Shown here in pieces: positions 7,861-16,457 of a stretch of 57,695 bases of DNA. Position 1 is the first letter of the stretch; each line of letters begins with the position of its first letter. A program made the position numbers and the translations under genes. The notes below the pieces were generated by a model. The model ran no database searches, had not been told where the DNA came from, and saw only the letters and a program-made list of their open reading frames with translations. This DNA comes from Arthrobacter glacialis. GTDB lineage: Bacteria; Actinomycetota; Actinomycetes; Actinomycetales; Micrococcaceae. The DNA is taken from positions 1 to 57,695 of the forward strand of contig NZ_PPXC01000021.1 in the NCBI RefSeq assembly GCF_002909445.1, in the 5' to 3' direction.

Positions 7861-9515
7861 ATGGAACTATATTGGAGTAGTCTTGCACGCGTGGAAGCAA
7901 ACAATGGCAGCAGATACGTAAAACTACGCTGGTTTGGACTTGGCGCCATCAGCTTGTCGGTGGCGCTGATCATCATGGACAGCACCATTGTTGCGGTTGC
8001 TGTGCCTGCGATCATCAAGGATCTGGGCCTGAGCACCACGGAGGTGCAATGGATCCAGGAAATCTACACCTTAGTGTTCGCGGCCTTGCTGTTGGTCTGG
8101 GGTAGGGTCGCAGACCGGGTGGGCAGACGTCGGATCCTTGTAGTGGGACTTCTGGTCTTCTTGGCTAGTTCGGCTTTGTGCGCTTTGGCGCCCTCGGGGA
8201 TGTGGCTGATCTCGGCACGGGCACTGCAGGGGATCGGCGGCTCGATGATTCTTCCCACCACGCTCTCGTTGCTCAACGCCAACTTCCGTGGCAAAGAACG
8301 CACCATCGCCTTCGCCGTTTGGGGTTCCACTATCGGCGGCATGGCTGCTCTTGGTCCCATCGTTGGAGGATGGCTCACCTCCTCTTTCTCTTGGAACTGG
8401 GCCTTCTTAATCAACGTTCCACTGGGTCTGGTGGCCGTCGGCGGTGTAATGTACTTCGTTGCTGAGTCCAGTGAGGTAGCTACGGGGAAGCTTAACGACT
8501 ATTTTGGTGCACTCCTGTCTGTGGTGGGTTTTGGCTCGCTGGTCTTTGGTCTGATCGAGGGCCGGCAGTATGGATGGTGGAGCGCTAACGCCGGTGCACC
8601 TTTCAACCTCTTCGGGCTCTCCCTCGTCCCGGCGGCTTTTGTCCTTGCCATTGCGGCACTGGCGGGATTCCTGCTCTGGGAACGATCGAGGCAGCGCTCC
8701 AATCGAAGTGTTTTATTGGACCTGTCCTTATTCAACATTTCCTCATTTTCCCGTGGCAACCTCACGGCATTGACGGTGAGCCTGGGTGAGTTCGGGTTGA
8801 TTCTCACTTTGCCGTTGTGGTTCCAAAACGTGTTGGGGCTCAATGCCCTACAAGCCGGGTTGGCGCTGGTTCCGTTGGCAGTGGGGTCATTTGTGGCTTC
8901 CGGGACCGTCTCTGCACTGTCTAAGTCTTTTCCGCTGTGCGGATGGTGCAACTGGGTGTTGGTTTGGAAATCATTTCCGTTGCAGCCCTGGCCCTCTTAT
9001 TGAAGACTGATTCTTCCACATGGATGACATCGGGAATTTTGTTTGTCTACGGCATTGGGGTGGGCTTTGCCACTGCCCAATTGACCCAAGTGGTGCTGGC
9101 TGATGTCCCGGTCTAGCAATCTGGCCAAGCCGCATCGACGCAGTCCACGGCCCGTCAAGTGGGTTCTGCATTGGGCATCGCCATTCTGGGCACAGCATTG
9201 TTTAGCACCCTCAAGAACTCGACGGAAAACCAGGTTGCCGAGCTCATCTCCCAGTTTCCGCAATTGCAGGGCGCGGTGGACTCAGTAACCAGTAGTTCCG
9301 GGGGAACGATCGCGGCACTGGCGGGCAATCCACAGACCGCGGCTATAGCGGAGGCAGCCCGAAATGCGCTGACCCAAGGGGTATCAGTGGCGGCATGGAT
9401 CGCTGCGGCAGTCTTGACCTTGGGATTCTTGACAAGTCTAAGACTCAAACCCTCGCTTCCCTCGGGCGCGAAGCCAGCGCAGACTGCTGAACCCAGCGAA
9501 GAGACCGCTCAGTAA
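7861..9515 (+). pseudogene. DHA2-type MFS multidrug exporter, two lesions
   Basis: The first 355 codons encode a normal 14-helix EmrB/QacA-like exporter: MDSTIVAVAVPAI in helix 1, the loop motif GRVADRVGRRRIL, and ARALQGIGGSMILPTTLSLL (motif C region). At the T-run 8928-8931 one T appears lost; the true continuation AVRMVQLGVGLEI is read in another frame from about 8931. In that frame a TAG at 9114-9116 replaces a residue in DVPV-x-QSGQAASTQS, after which ARQVGSALGIAILG and the C-terminus run to 9515. Two independent lesions make an assembly artefact less likely. A truncated 380-residue product could still be made from the first part. Confidence 0.85.
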
Positions 9516-9577
9516 CTCCACAACCTAAGACTCAGATGTACTACTGAGGCGGGACAGTTCCTGAACGGATTGTTCCC

Positions 9578-9660
9578 ATGCCTTCTCGACCAACGTATTC
9601 TGATGAGTTCAAAGCCGAGGCTGCCGCACTAGTTGATTCCTCGGGTCGCCCAGTAGCTCT
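9578..9660 (+). mobile_element. IS3-type orfA N-terminal fragment
   Basis: The plus strand reads MPSRPTYSDEFKAEAAALVD then SSGRPVA, the start of an IS3-family OrfA helix-turn-helix protein (YSxEFKxEAVxLV pattern). Similarity ends at about 9660, where it abuts IS256-type debris on the other strand. Confidence 0.55.
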
Positions 9661-10000
9661 CGTGGGTTGCGTCCCGGGGAGCGGCGGTCCCCGGCTTCCC
9701 GGGCGTCGCCGAGCATTGCCGCGACTTGAGGATGGGGCTTGTTCAGGATCCTGGTGACTTCATCGATCTTGGTTTTCACGTGTTCGGCGTCGGAGATCCC
9801 CAGCTTCACCCCGTCCAGTTAGGCCTCCATCGCCACGGCGTAGAGGGCATGGTCAACACGACGGAGCCGTTCGAGCAACGCAGGGAAGAACGAGCCATTT
9901 CCGCACCTTGGGGATCGTCAGGTTCAGATCCCCGGCCGTGGTCTCTCAGCTCCCGGGGGTGTCTCGCTGAGCTGCCGTGGTCCGCCACGATCATCAACCA
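9610..10000 (-). pseudogene. IS256 (mutator) transposase remnant
   Basis: On the minus strand the pieces GDLNLTIPKVRKW, then (shifted frame) GSFFPALLERLRRVDHALYA and, after an in-frame TAA, LDGVKLGISDAEH and VTRILNKPHPQVAAMLGDAREAG match successive parts of IS256-type transposases. The step from VAMEA to LDGVKLGISD skips several hundred bases of the normal gene, so an internal deletion joined the N-terminal domain to a region well inside the catalytic domain. It is dead. Confidence 0.65.
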
Positions 10001-10089
10001 TTTTGAGTCAACGGCGGCTGGCGCAAAGCTCGTCAGCAATTGATGACCAAGCCGCCAGAAAGGTCGGCGGGGGCTTTTAGATACTGCAT

Positions 10090-10120
10090 GTGTGTTCCTT
10101 GCCAGGGCCTAGGAACACAC
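10090..10120. terminator. Hairpin downstream of the DUF2177 operon
   Basis: GTGTGTTCCT (10090-10099) pairs with AGGAACACAC (10111-10120). No T-run follows on the minus strand, so it may be a weak or factor-assisted terminator for the leftward operon. Confidence 0.45.
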
Positions 10121-10141
10121 GCATTCAGTAGTTGATCCTCG

Positions 10142-10582
10142 TTACAGCACGGGTTGCCGCTTGCGGCTTTTCCGAAGCGCCCTAGACACCATGAGTGTTA
10201 GCCACACCACCACGGCGGAGGCTCCAGTGCCCCAGAGGATGTCGGTGATAGCAACACTGAGTGGAAAGTCCTTCAGGATTGAAAATGCCGTCATGGCCCA
10301 GGTTGCGTAGCTGAAGAAGCCAAAGAGCGCCCCCGCGGCCAAACGCTGGCGCAGCGGTGCTTTCAGCTCGAGTGGGCGGACGCCGTAGTGCACTATTCCT
10401 GCCACAAAGATCAAGTAAAAGAATCCAGCTCCGGCCAGTTGGGGCACAGTGGCCATCAGGTCGGGGATGTTCCTCTGGTACTGCGGCAGCGCAACCGTAA
10501 GAATCCACACCACATCGATGACGGCGAAAATCACGGCCGCGAGAACATAGTGCAGGAGCCATGATTTGCTGCGGGAAGTCAT
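10142..10582 (-). CDS. DUF2177 family membrane protein
   Basis: A 146-residue, four-helix membrane protein. Conserved DUF2177 features are visible: AVIFAVIDVVWI in helix 1 (the D..W pair), FFYLIFVAGIVHYGVRP in helix 2, LFGFFSYATWAMTAFSILKDFPLSVAITD with the typical YATWxxTxxxxxxxFPxxxxxxD pattern, and TDILWGTGASAVVVW in the last helix. Function is unknown in the family. Its ATG overlaps the stop of the acyl-CoA ligase by four bases (ATGA), so it is the last gene of the marR-ligase-DUF2177 unit and is probably cotranslated. A membrane or lipid role would fit the company, but that is inference. Confidence 0.88.
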   Translation of the reverse strand: MTSRSKSWLLHYVLAAVIFAVIDVVWILTVALPQYQRNIPDLMATVPQLAGAGFFYLIFVAGIVHYGVRPLELKAPLRQRLAAGALFGFFSYATWAMTAFSILKDFPLSVAITDILWGTGASAVVVWLTLMVSRALRKSRKRQPVL

Positions 10583-12447
10583 ACTTGGGTCCCTGTCTCT
10601 GCGTAAATTTTGTCAATGAAGTTCATTGAACGGTCGGTAAAGATGTTGCGCTTGAGCTTCATGGTGGGGGTCACTAGCCCGTTTGCTTCACTGAGGTCAG
10701 CTACCAGCAACACGATCTTCCGCACCTGTTCCGAGCGGGCAATCTTGGAGTTGGCCGCGCCCACCACTTTGCTGATGGCTTTGCGCAGGCGAGCGTCGTC
10801 GATTTCCACGCACCCGCCGTCGTCGGGGGTTCTCAGGCTTTGAAGATCAGTGAAACCCTTACTTTGCGCCCATTCTGAGACGGAGCCGGAATCCAAGAGG
10901 ACCAGTCCTCCCAAAAAGGGTTTGCCCTCGCCTACCATGACCGCGTGGGCTATCAGCGGGTCACTTTCCACATAGCCCTCCCAGATAGTGGGGGACACGG
11001 TCTTTCCTCCGGCGGTAACAATGACGTCCTTGATGCGGCCGGTGAGCGTTAGCCGTCCTTGATCATCTAGAACGCCGGTATCTCCGGTGCGGAAGAAACC
11101 GTCCTGGAACGCGTGAGTGTTATCCGCAGGCCTGTTGTATCCGGCAAAAACTCCAACGCCACGGGCTAGCACCTCGCCGTTCTCCGAGATACGTATGGTG
11201 GTTCCAGGCATAGGCACGCCAACGGATCCTGACTTGATGGAGCCCGGCAGATTTCCCGTCAACGGCGCCGTGGTCTCCGTTAGTCCATAACCCTCAATGA
11301 CCGGCAAGCCCAGCCCCCGGAAGAACAGCGAAAGTTCGGCATCCAGCGCGGCTGCTCCGGAGAGAAGGTATTCTAGGCGCCCGCCCACGAGTTTGCGGAT
11401 GCGGGAGTAGAACAAACGGTCAAAGAATGCATGCCGAACCCGGAGTGAGAGCCCAGCTTTGCGGCTGGGATCGCTCTCGCGCTCCTGCGCCAGAAGCCCC
11501 CAGTCCACAGCGGTTGCCTGCGCCACTGACCACATGCCCCCAAGGTTCTTCTTCGCGGCGGCACCGGCAGCGGACGCCTGAATCTTCTGCAGTACTCGTG
11601 GCACCACCACCAAAAATGTTGGCTTCAGAACCCCCAACGCCGGCACTACTTCTTTGGTCTCGCTGAGATGGGCAATGCGCATGCCGTTGGCCAGGCAAAT
11701 AAGCTGCAGGCCGCGGGCCAGCACATGGGCCATGGGGAGAAAAATGATGGTGTTCCCGGATTCCTTGACCACCTCGGTGTAGGCGCCAGCAACACTCAGC
11801 ACCTGGCCCACAAAATTTCCGTGTGTGATGAGTGCGCCCTTGGGGGCTGCGGTGGTTCCGGAGGTGTACACAATGGTGGCCACCGAATCCAGGGTGGCCA
11901 GCAGGCGCCGAGTCTCTAGGGCTTCTGGGGTGATATCCACGCCGCCATGGACCAGCTCTGTCAGTGTTGGCCCCGCACCTGCGTCCATGGACCAGAGCTG
12001 CCAGCCGGACACGCCGGCCTGCTCAAATCCTTGCTCCAGTAGCTGAGCGTGTTCGGCAGTGCCAGCCACGGCGAAGCGCACGGAGGCGTCTTGCAGGATA
12101 ACCGACACCTGGTTTAGTGCTGATGTCTCATAGATAGGTACCACCACGGCAGAAGCAAACCAGGCGGCCATATCCATGAGGGCCCACTCATACCGGGTGG
12201 GTGACATGATGGCCAGGGTTTCACCGGGCTCCAACCCAGCGGCTATCAATCCCTTGGCCAAAGCCCGGACTTCAGTGACAAACTCGCGGGTGCTTACCCG
12301 CCGCCACGGATCGGTGATGGAACTACGGCTGGAACGCACCTCAAAGGCGATGTGATCTGGCGCGATGCGGAACCTCTGCATGAGCAGTTCAGTCGCATTG
12401 GGGTAATCGGAAGCTCCGGACAACGCTGGTGTAGTGATCTCTTTCAT
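10579..12447 (-). CDS. Long-chain fatty-acid-CoA ligase (AMP-forming)
   Basis: A 622-residue ANL-family enzyme. The phosphate-binding loop YTSGTTAAPKG is at residues 194-204, the A5 motif GYGLTETTA near 385, the RTGDTG motif with GRIKDVIVTAGGKTVSP further on. The length and the GRIKDVIVTAGGK version match bacterial FadD15-like long-chain acyl-CoA synthetases, which activate fatty acids as acyl-adenylate and then CoA thioester in the cytoplasm. The usual catalytic lysine near the end can be seen in TPTMKLKRNIF. It overlaps the upstream MarR gene and the downstream DUF2177 gene by four bases each, so all three form one tight operon under the MarR regulator. Confidence 0.92.
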   Translation of the reverse strand: MKEITTPALSGASDYPNATELLMQRFRIAPDHIAFEVRSSRSSITDPWRRVSTREFVTEVRALAKGLIAAGLEPGETLAIMSPTRYEWALMDMAAWFASAVVVPIYETSALNQVSVILQDASVRFAVAGTAEHAQLLEQGFEQAGVSGWQLWSMDAGAGPTLTELVHGGVDITPEALETRRLLATLDSVATIVYTSGTTAAPKGALITHGNFVGQVLSVAGAYTEVVKESGNTIIFLPMAHVLARGLQLICLANGMRIAHLSETKEVVPALGVLKPTFLVVVPRVLQKIQASAAGAAAKKNLGGMWSVAQATAVDWGLLAQERESDPSRKAGLSLRVRHAFFDRLFYSRIRKLVGGRLEYLLSGAAALDAELSLFFRGLGLPVIEGYGLTETTAPLTGNLPGSIKSGSVGVPMPGTTIRISENGEVLARGVGVFAGYNRPADNTHAFQDGFFRTGDTGVLDDQGRLTLTGRIKDVIVTAGGKTVSPTIWEGYVESDPLIAHAVMVGEGKPFLGGLVLLDSGSVSEWAQSKGFTDLQSLRTPDDGGCVEIDDARLRKAISKVVGAANSKIARSEQVRKIVLLVADLSEANGLVTPTMKLKRNIFTDRSMNFIDKIYAETGTQV

Positions 12448-12905
12448 ATGGCGTCCTTGCTGGAAAGTATCTGCAGATGTGTGCGCATGAGATCTTGTGT
12501 TACATCAAGAAAAGCAACAACCGTGGTGATTTGATCAGCCGGGAGGGCTTGGAGTTGTTCGGAGAGGACCGATACCAAGGGGAACGTCAGGTTCAAGATG
12601 CGCTGGGACGCTTCCGGGCTTGCCGACAAGGTCACCAAGCGCCTATCTGGTTCGCTGCGCTCACGGGTCACATAGCCGTGTAGTTCCAAGCGGTTGGTGA
12701 TGGCTGTGGTGGTGGCGGCGGTACAGCCCAATTCCTCGGCCAGCCGCCCGGAGGTGAGCGGCCCTGACTCCGCTAGCGCACACAAGGCCCTGTAATCCGT
12801 GAGATTTAGACCTAGTCTCAGCGCCATCTCCCGCTCGCTTTCCCGGACCAGGGCAACCAGGGCCCGGAGGGTTCCAGCAATGGGCTCGCACGACGATTCA
12901 CTCAC
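12444..12905 (-). CDS. MarR family regulator of the acyl-CoA ligase operon
   Basis: About 153 residues from the GTG at 12905, chosen because GAGGA lies five to six bases upstream; a TTG at 12932 is open in frame but has no ribosome binding site. The winged-helix core reads LNLTDYRALCALAESGPLTSGRLAEELGCTAATTTAITNRLELHGYVTRERSEPDRRLVTLSAS, with the DRR wing typical of MarR proteins. Such regulators usually repress a neighbouring gene and release DNA on binding a small acid or lipid. It is first in its operon (ATGA overlap with the ligase) and diverges from the DUF1295 gene; a palindrome at 12942-12956 is a likely operator for both. Confidence 0.9.
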   Translation of the reverse strand: MSESSCEPIAGTLRALVALVRESEREMALRLGLNLTDYRALCALAESGPLTSGRLAEELGCTAATTTAITNRLELHGYVTRERSEPDRRLVTLSASPEASQRILNLTFPLVSVLSEQLQALPADQITTVVAFLDVTQDLMRTHLQILSSKDAI

Positions 12906-12941
12906 AGCTTTCCTCACATTCTTAGGCTTCAAGCATACTCA

Positions 12942-12956
12942 ATGATCTTTGATCAT
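12942..12956. promoter_or_regulatory. Candidate MarR operator
   Basis: ATGATC-TTT-GATCAT is a perfect inverted repeat between marR and the divergent DUF1295 gene, and it overlaps a second palindrome TTTGATCATCAAA (12948-12960). The site and autoregulation are inferred from position and symmetry. Confidence 0.55.
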
Positions 12957-13051
12957 CAAACCAATTTGAAGAAGCTAGAGTGTATGCATGGGGATTTTCG
13001 CCACCAGTGGAGTCTCCGACTACAGCCCGCAGTCAAGAGAGGTCACCTCCC

Positions 13052-13921
13052 ATGAAACAGTCCGATCGTCAGGCGCTCGCTATCTTTGCCGTGGTTTTGT
13101 TGATCGGAGCGCTACTTGCACTGGCTGGCAGCAGTGGCGGTAGCTTCATCGGAGCTATCCCCACCTTCACGCTCGCGGTAGGAGCTGCCATCGCGATCCA
13201 GTGGATCGTCTTCATTCCCTCCTTCATGAAGCAAACCGAGAAGTTCTATGACATCACCGGAACATTGACCTATGTTTCCATCACCGTGATGATCCTCCTG
13301 GCGACCCCCGAGCTCGACGCGCGATCCCTGGTCTTGGGTGCCCTGGTTTTGGTGTGGACCTTACGGCTAGGCATCTTCTTGTTCCGGCGTATCAGCAAGG
13401 CCGGTAAGGATGATCGCTTTGATGCACTCAAACCCTCTTTTGTCCGGTTCTTGAATGTCTGGACTATTCAAGGACTATGGGTCACGTTCACGGCCGCGGC
13501 GGCGTGGGTCGCCATGACTTCCGAAAAATCAGTACCGCTTGATGGCTTCGCACTCGTCGGATTTGTTCTGTGGGTGCTGGGATTCGGCATGGAAATCATC
13601 GCTGACCAGCAAAAATCACGCTTCAACGCCGACCCTGCAAATAGGGGCAAATTCATTGCCACAGGTCTGTGGTCCGTCTCTCGCCACCCCAACTATTTTG
13701 GCGAGATTCTCTTGTGGATCGGTGTGGCCATCATTGCCTTCCCCGCACTGGAAGGCTGGCAGAACATTGCGCTCATCTCACCGGTCTTTGTCATCTTGCT
13801 GCTGACCAAGGTCAGCGGCGTGCCGTTGCTGGAAAAGAAGGCGGAATCCAAGTGGGGCGGACAGACCGACTACGAGGACTACAAGGGGAAGACACCAGTG
13901 CTGATCCCGAAGTTCTTCTAG
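13052..13921 (+). CDS. DUF1295 membrane protein (steroid-reductase fold)
   Basis: A 289-residue multi-span membrane protein from the ATG at 13052. The frame is open back to 12980, but the extra 24 residues are not membrane-like. Conserved marks are TLTYVSITVMI, LRLGIFLFRRISKAGKDDRFD (family RxxxxFxRixxxgkDxRF pattern), and the C-terminal GLWSVSRHPNYFGEILLWIG, the SRHPNYxGE signature of the DUF1295/isoprenylcysteine-methyltransferase-like and 5-alpha-reductase superfamily. Members are thought to act on lipids or quinone-like substrates; the reaction here is unknown. Divergent from marR-acyl-CoA ligase, which supports a lipid connection. Confidence 0.9.
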   Translation: MKQSDRQALAIFAVVLLIGALLALAGSSGGSFIGAIPTFTLAVGAAIAIQWIVFIPSFMKQTEKFYDITGTLTYVSITVMILLATPELDARSLVLGALVLVWTLRLGIFLFRRISKAGKDDRFDALKPSFVRFLNVWTIQGLWVTFTAAAAWVAMTSEKSVPLDGFALVGFVLWVLGFGMEIIADQQKSRFNADPANRGKFIATGLWSVSRHPNYFGEILLWIGVAIIAFPALEGWQNIALISPVFVILLLTKVSGVPLLEKKAESKWGGQTDYEDYKGKTPVLIPKFF

Positions 13922-14693
13922 ACCCACCGGCGAACATTTCCTTGACGCTGCGGCGGGGCCTGAGTGCCCGGCCCCCTGGGGGCAAAACGTGATGCTGGCG
14001 ATGCCTGGGTGGACGGTGCGGCTGGGAAGTTTTGGGGTACCTTTGGCTCCACTGGACTCTAAGTGTTCGACGCGGACCGCGGAGTTTTGCTCCAATACCG
14101 GCCTATCTGGTCTCACCACGGCCGGCACCTGGAGCTTGCCAGGAGGAGCCGCTCCACCAAAGCGAACGCGCCGCGCACGGGCATTGCGTGGGAAGTGGCA
14201 GGAGTTGCACGTGAGAACGTGGAACGGCGCTTCACCTAGGTCTTCGATGTGGACTACGGGCGCTACACCACCGTGGTGGTCAACGCAATGGTTCCCTTCG
14301 AAGCCGTCATCAGTGACCCGAAAAGCCTAGCCCTTGAATCTGTGTCGCTTCCGGAAGTTGCCCAACGCCCGCTGCACCCCGCATTCGCTGCTGCGTGACC
14401 GGAGTTCCGGCGTAGCCTCCTTTCAGGCTGAGAGTGATCAGTAGCGAGGATTCCCCACCGTCGGTACTGGGTATGCTGCTCGCTGAAATTTCTTGGGTGA
14501 GGTCGTTCGGGCCGTTCACGGGGCTGAAAGTGCACGGCCGTTACTCGCTTCCGAAATTGAAGAGGTCGTCCTAGATTTCCTGCCGGCGGATCTTGCGTTG
14601 TCACCTAGGGCCAGTACTCCTGAACGTATTGAAGAGCGGACGTTGGTCGGAAGAGAATTTGAACTTCTTGGAGAGAAGCCGGGGCAGACCCGA
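13922..14693. other. 770-bp stretch without a recognisable gene
   Basis: A GC-rich hairpin (GGGGCC/GGCCCC, 13953-13974) may end the DUF1295 transcript, though no T-run follows. The plus strand around 14216-14397 reads as possible decayed coding sequence (VFDVDYGRYTTVVVNAMVPF, ending FAAA-stop), which I cannot assign. Nothing else is supported. Confidence 0.4.
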
Positions 14694-15545
14694 TCAGGGG
14701 TGCCTTGTACCGATCCCGGCTAGCAGTGACCTGTAGCCCTCGATGTAGCTAGGGAACGCGAACTGGAATCCGCTGTCTTTCAAACGAGTGTTCGAACAGT
14801 GTTTGTCGCCGCCGCGGGCGTTGGACACCGACCCTGTTGGTGGTTCGTCATAGGTCATTTCGTGAGCAAGGAAGCGCAAGACTTCTCCCAGATCTACGGG
14901 GTGTTCGTCTACGCCGAGATAGAGGTCACTGGGGTTGGGAACCGTTAGTAGGTGAACTGCTGCGGCTGCGGCGTCGTCGCGATGAATGCGATTTGTCATG
15001 CGAGGACTGTCAGGGATGACGGCTGTCTGGTTTCTCACGAGGTCGATGAGTCGAGTCCGGCCCGGACCGTAGATGCCGGCCAGGCGCAAGACAATACTGT
15101 TCGTTGAAGTATCCGCGTATCGGGCGTGAAGAATTGCCTCTGATTCCAGAGTAATTTTGCCGCTGAAAGAATTAGGTGTGGCAAGCGTGGTTTCATCGAC
15201 ATGGCCAGTTGTGTTTCCGTAGACAGTCGTAGACGAGATCAGGAGCACCTTTTCTGGCTTAATCTGATCCCGCTCGAGGGCATTCAGAACATTTGTCAGC
15301 CCTGACTTATACGCCAGATGATAGGCCTCTTCGGTGTAACTATCAGCGGCGACGGCCACGATAACGGTACGGACGCTCTTAGGGATAGTTGGGAGATGGT
15401 TAGCCAAATCTACGGATACACGTTCAAATTCTTGGGGGAGCACATCGGCCCTACGGCGCCATGCAACAACGTCTTGCCCAGACGCGACGAGTCGAAGCCC
15501 TATTTCCGTTCCAAGGTCTCCGCAACCCACAATCAAGATAGTCAT
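14694..15545 (-). CDS. NAD-dependent epimerase/SDR family protein (YeeZ-like)
   Basis: A 283-residue protein from the ATG at 15545; a GTG seven codons upstream sits next to GGGGAG and is an alternative. It opens MTILIVGCGDLGTEIGLRL, a Rossmann nucleotide-binding motif, and goes on with SSTTVYGNTTGHVDE, then LRLAGIYGPGR, as in the atypical extended SDRs related to E. coli YeeZ. The YxxxK catalytic pair of classical SDRs is not evident (the tyrosine is in VYGN, without the spaced lysine), as in other atypical members. Substrate unknown. It stands alone on the minus strand between non-coding stretches. Confidence 0.82.
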   Translation of the reverse strand: MTILIVGCGDLGTEIGLRLVASGQDVVAWRRRADVLPQEFERVSVDLANHLPTIPKSVRTVIVAVAADSYTEEAYHLAYKSGLTNVLNALERDQIKPEKVLLISSTTVYGNTTGHVDETTLATPNSFSGKITLESEAILHARYADTSTNSIVLRLAGIYGPGRTRLIDLVRNQTAVIPDSPRMTNRIHRDDAAAAAVHLLTVPNPSDLYLGVDEHPVDLGEVLRFLAHEMTYDEPPTGSVSNARGGDKHCSNTRLKDSGFQFAFPSYIEGYRSLLAGIGTRHP

Positions 15546-16457
15546 GGGACTATCGTGCCAGAACACCTCCCCGCCGCAGTCATCGAAATCAACCTGACAT
15601 CCGGCCGTCTAACCGACCGGGTCTCTGCCCGGCGCAGAGGTCAATACAAACCGGTTTGTGTACGCAGCGGAGCCCGCTGGAAGGCGGAGGCGTCGTGACA
15701 GCCGTGATTCCATGCGTTGATCTCAATCACATTCAGATCCAGTTCACGACCCGGAGCCAACGACCACACCCAAGCATCCGTGTATCGAACTCGCTACGGG
15801 ACGTTGCGAGGACCCATGTATCCCGTCGTCAGATTGCTTGTCAAGGGTCATGTGTATCTATCCACCAGCGGTCAGGTTTTTTGCCCGCTGGCAGTGGGCA
15901 GTTTCGTGGCCGCCTATGGGCAGTTTTTCATGGCAGCAGACACTTGTTACCTTTAGCCATGAATGGAGATAAATTGCGGCAGTCATCAACCGTTCAGGGG
16001 CGGTCGTTTGGGAAGAAAACAGTCCAGCAAGACAAGAGAACACCACGAAGGAACCGTGAGGAAATAGCCAGCGAAGTGTCCAGTAAGCCGGTCAGATTTC
16101 GAGACGCCAGGCCGTAGGACCTAGACGAAGAATGTCAGTGATTCCATGTCGTGCAGGGGAACCTTGGCCGGACGCGTTGGGGAGTCATTCAAGCTCGATT
16201 TTGCATCCTGTCCCATTGGTTCCCCACCATGCGTGAATTTTGTGTGAGGACTTGAGCACCCTTGGGGGACTCGGCAGATACGCCCAGGATCCGTCCCGCT
16301 CTGTGCCGCCGTCGCGGATATGCGGGTATTCGTTCTGCTGTATCGGTAATAATTCTCTATCGACGGGCCGATTTGTCGCTTCAGATGTGACAGGACCGTT
16401 GGGCTCACTGGGCATCGGTGTAGTTGCTCATTCGGGACCGCTTGGTGGTATCCATTG
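15546..16457. other. 900-bp stretch with IS-type debris and no firm gene
   Basis: An IS21-like end is proposed at 15870-15942. On the minus strand 16185-16415 is an open frame (ending in WWGTNGTGCKIELE) that may be a C-terminal gene fragment, but I recognise no family. The rest shows nothing supportable. Confidence 0.35.
15870..15942. mobile_element. Possible IS21-like end with repeated units
   Basis: Units GTCAGGTTTTTTGCCCGC, GGGCAGTTTCGTGGCCGC and GGGCAGTTTTTCATGGCAGC follow one another and stop at a terminal GCAGACA. Such serial sub-repeats near a terminus are typical of IS21 ends. No transposase coding sequence is recognisable next to it, so this is a remnant. Confidence 0.4.

Noticed and set aside
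11668-12046. Plus-strand frames inside the acyl-CoA ligase
   Set aside because: Antisense to a well-conserved ANL enzyme with all motifs intact.
16185-16415. 76-codon minus-strand frame as a gene
   Set aside because: It has protein-like composition near its end but no ribosome binding site, no family match and sits in a debris region; left as a note only.
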